Below, one piece after another: positions 5,153 to 5,371 of a stretch of 5,371 nt of DNA. The notes beneath the pieces are model-generated. The model was given only the letters and a program-made list of their open reading frames with translations. It ran no database searches and was not told the DNA's origin. The position numbers and the translations under genes were made by a program. The stretch covers positions 1 to 5,371 of the forward strand of contig JAOABT010000102.1 in assembly GCA_026418215.1 (NCBI GenBank), written 5' to 3'. Source of the stretch: Clostridia bacterium (GTDB lineage: Bacteria > Bacillota > Clostridia > DSM-8532). Each line of letters begins with the position of its first letter. Position 1 is the first letter of the stretch.

Positions 5153-5371
5153 ATGTCCGAGGTTAGTTCCGTATATGAATCCCAAGCAACGTGTCCTGTC
5201 TGTGAGGCGAAAATCAAGCTGACGAAGATAAGAACCAAGGCGGTTCGCCTTCTCAAGCAGGATACCGATTTTTGCCCTTACTATGAAGGAGAAAATCCCA
5301 TTTATTATGAAGCCGCTATCTGTCCGGAATGCGGCTATGGTTCTCATGTTACGTCCTTTGAAAATATAAAC
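5153..5371 (+). CDS. DUF2225 family protein, N-terminal fragment
   Basis: The first 73 residues of a protein whose 3' end lies beyond the window. The sequence has a CPVC pair (14-17), the family-like block DTDFCPYYEG (37-46) followed by NPIYYEAAICPECGYGSH (48-65), and a second CPEC pair (57-60). The two CxxC pairs suggest a zinc-ribbon fold, with C41 as an extra cysteine. This pattern fits DUF2225, a family found in Firmicutes whose function is not established; members usually continue with a helical, TPR-like C-terminal part that cannot be checked here. AGGGGA at 5138-5143 is nine bases before ATG 5153. An ATG at 5143 is in another frame and overlaps the ribosome site. There is no signal peptide. 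It probably has its own promoter at 5077-5085, so it may be expressed independently of thiI. Confidence 0.85.
   Translation, partial: MSEVSSVYESQATCPVCEAKIKLTKIRTKAVRLLKQDTDFCPYYEGENPIYYEAAICPECGYGSHVTSFENIN

Overview
The window looks like chromosomal core from a low-to-moderate GC Gram-positive bacterium, most likely a clostridial Firmicute. The evidence is strong AAGGAG- and AGGGG-type ribosome binding sites with TTG/GTG start alternatives, a Bacillus-like gene order (rph, rdgB, YsnB/YfcE-type phosphoesterase), a rhodanese-less ThiI behind its own cysteine desulfurase, and a DUF2225 protein typical of Firmicutes. The exact lineage cannot be fixed from sequence alone. All intact genes lie on the + strand.

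Layout. Positions 2-259 are the C-terminal end of a cell-wall amidase (Amidase_3). Positions 260-865 hold no intact gene. They contain a possible folded element (281-363), a good bidirectional terminator (396-430), a possible decayed minus-strand gene end (452-623), and a leader region before rph with a candidate promoter (603-630), direct repeats and nested inverted repeats (681-754). A compact cluster follows: RNase PH (866-1600), the RdgB/HAM1 XTP/dITP pyrophosphatase (1602-2195, one base after rph) and a small metallophosphoesterase (2201-2680). Next come a class I cysteine desulfurase (2702-3841) and ThiI (3907-5079), then a consensus extended -10 promoter that overlaps the thiI stop codon and drives a DUF2225 protein cut off by the window end (5153-5371).

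How the genes fit together. rph, rdgB and the phosphoesterase form an RNA-maturation and nucleotide-housekeeping group. RNase PH trims tRNA 3' ends, and RdgB hydrolyses non-canonical purine NTPs so they do not enter nucleic acids. The phosphoesterase has an unproven phosphodiesterase role. The cysteine desulfurase and ThiI make a sulfur relay for 4-thiouridine in tRNA, in which the desulfurase probably passes persulfide directly to ThiI because this ThiI has no rhodanese domain. tRNA is the shared theme of the first and last genes of the run, but co-regulation is inference.

I do not see a mobile element, CRISPR array, defence system or new biochemical system here. The least explained DNA is the roughly 600-base non-coding stretch before rph.
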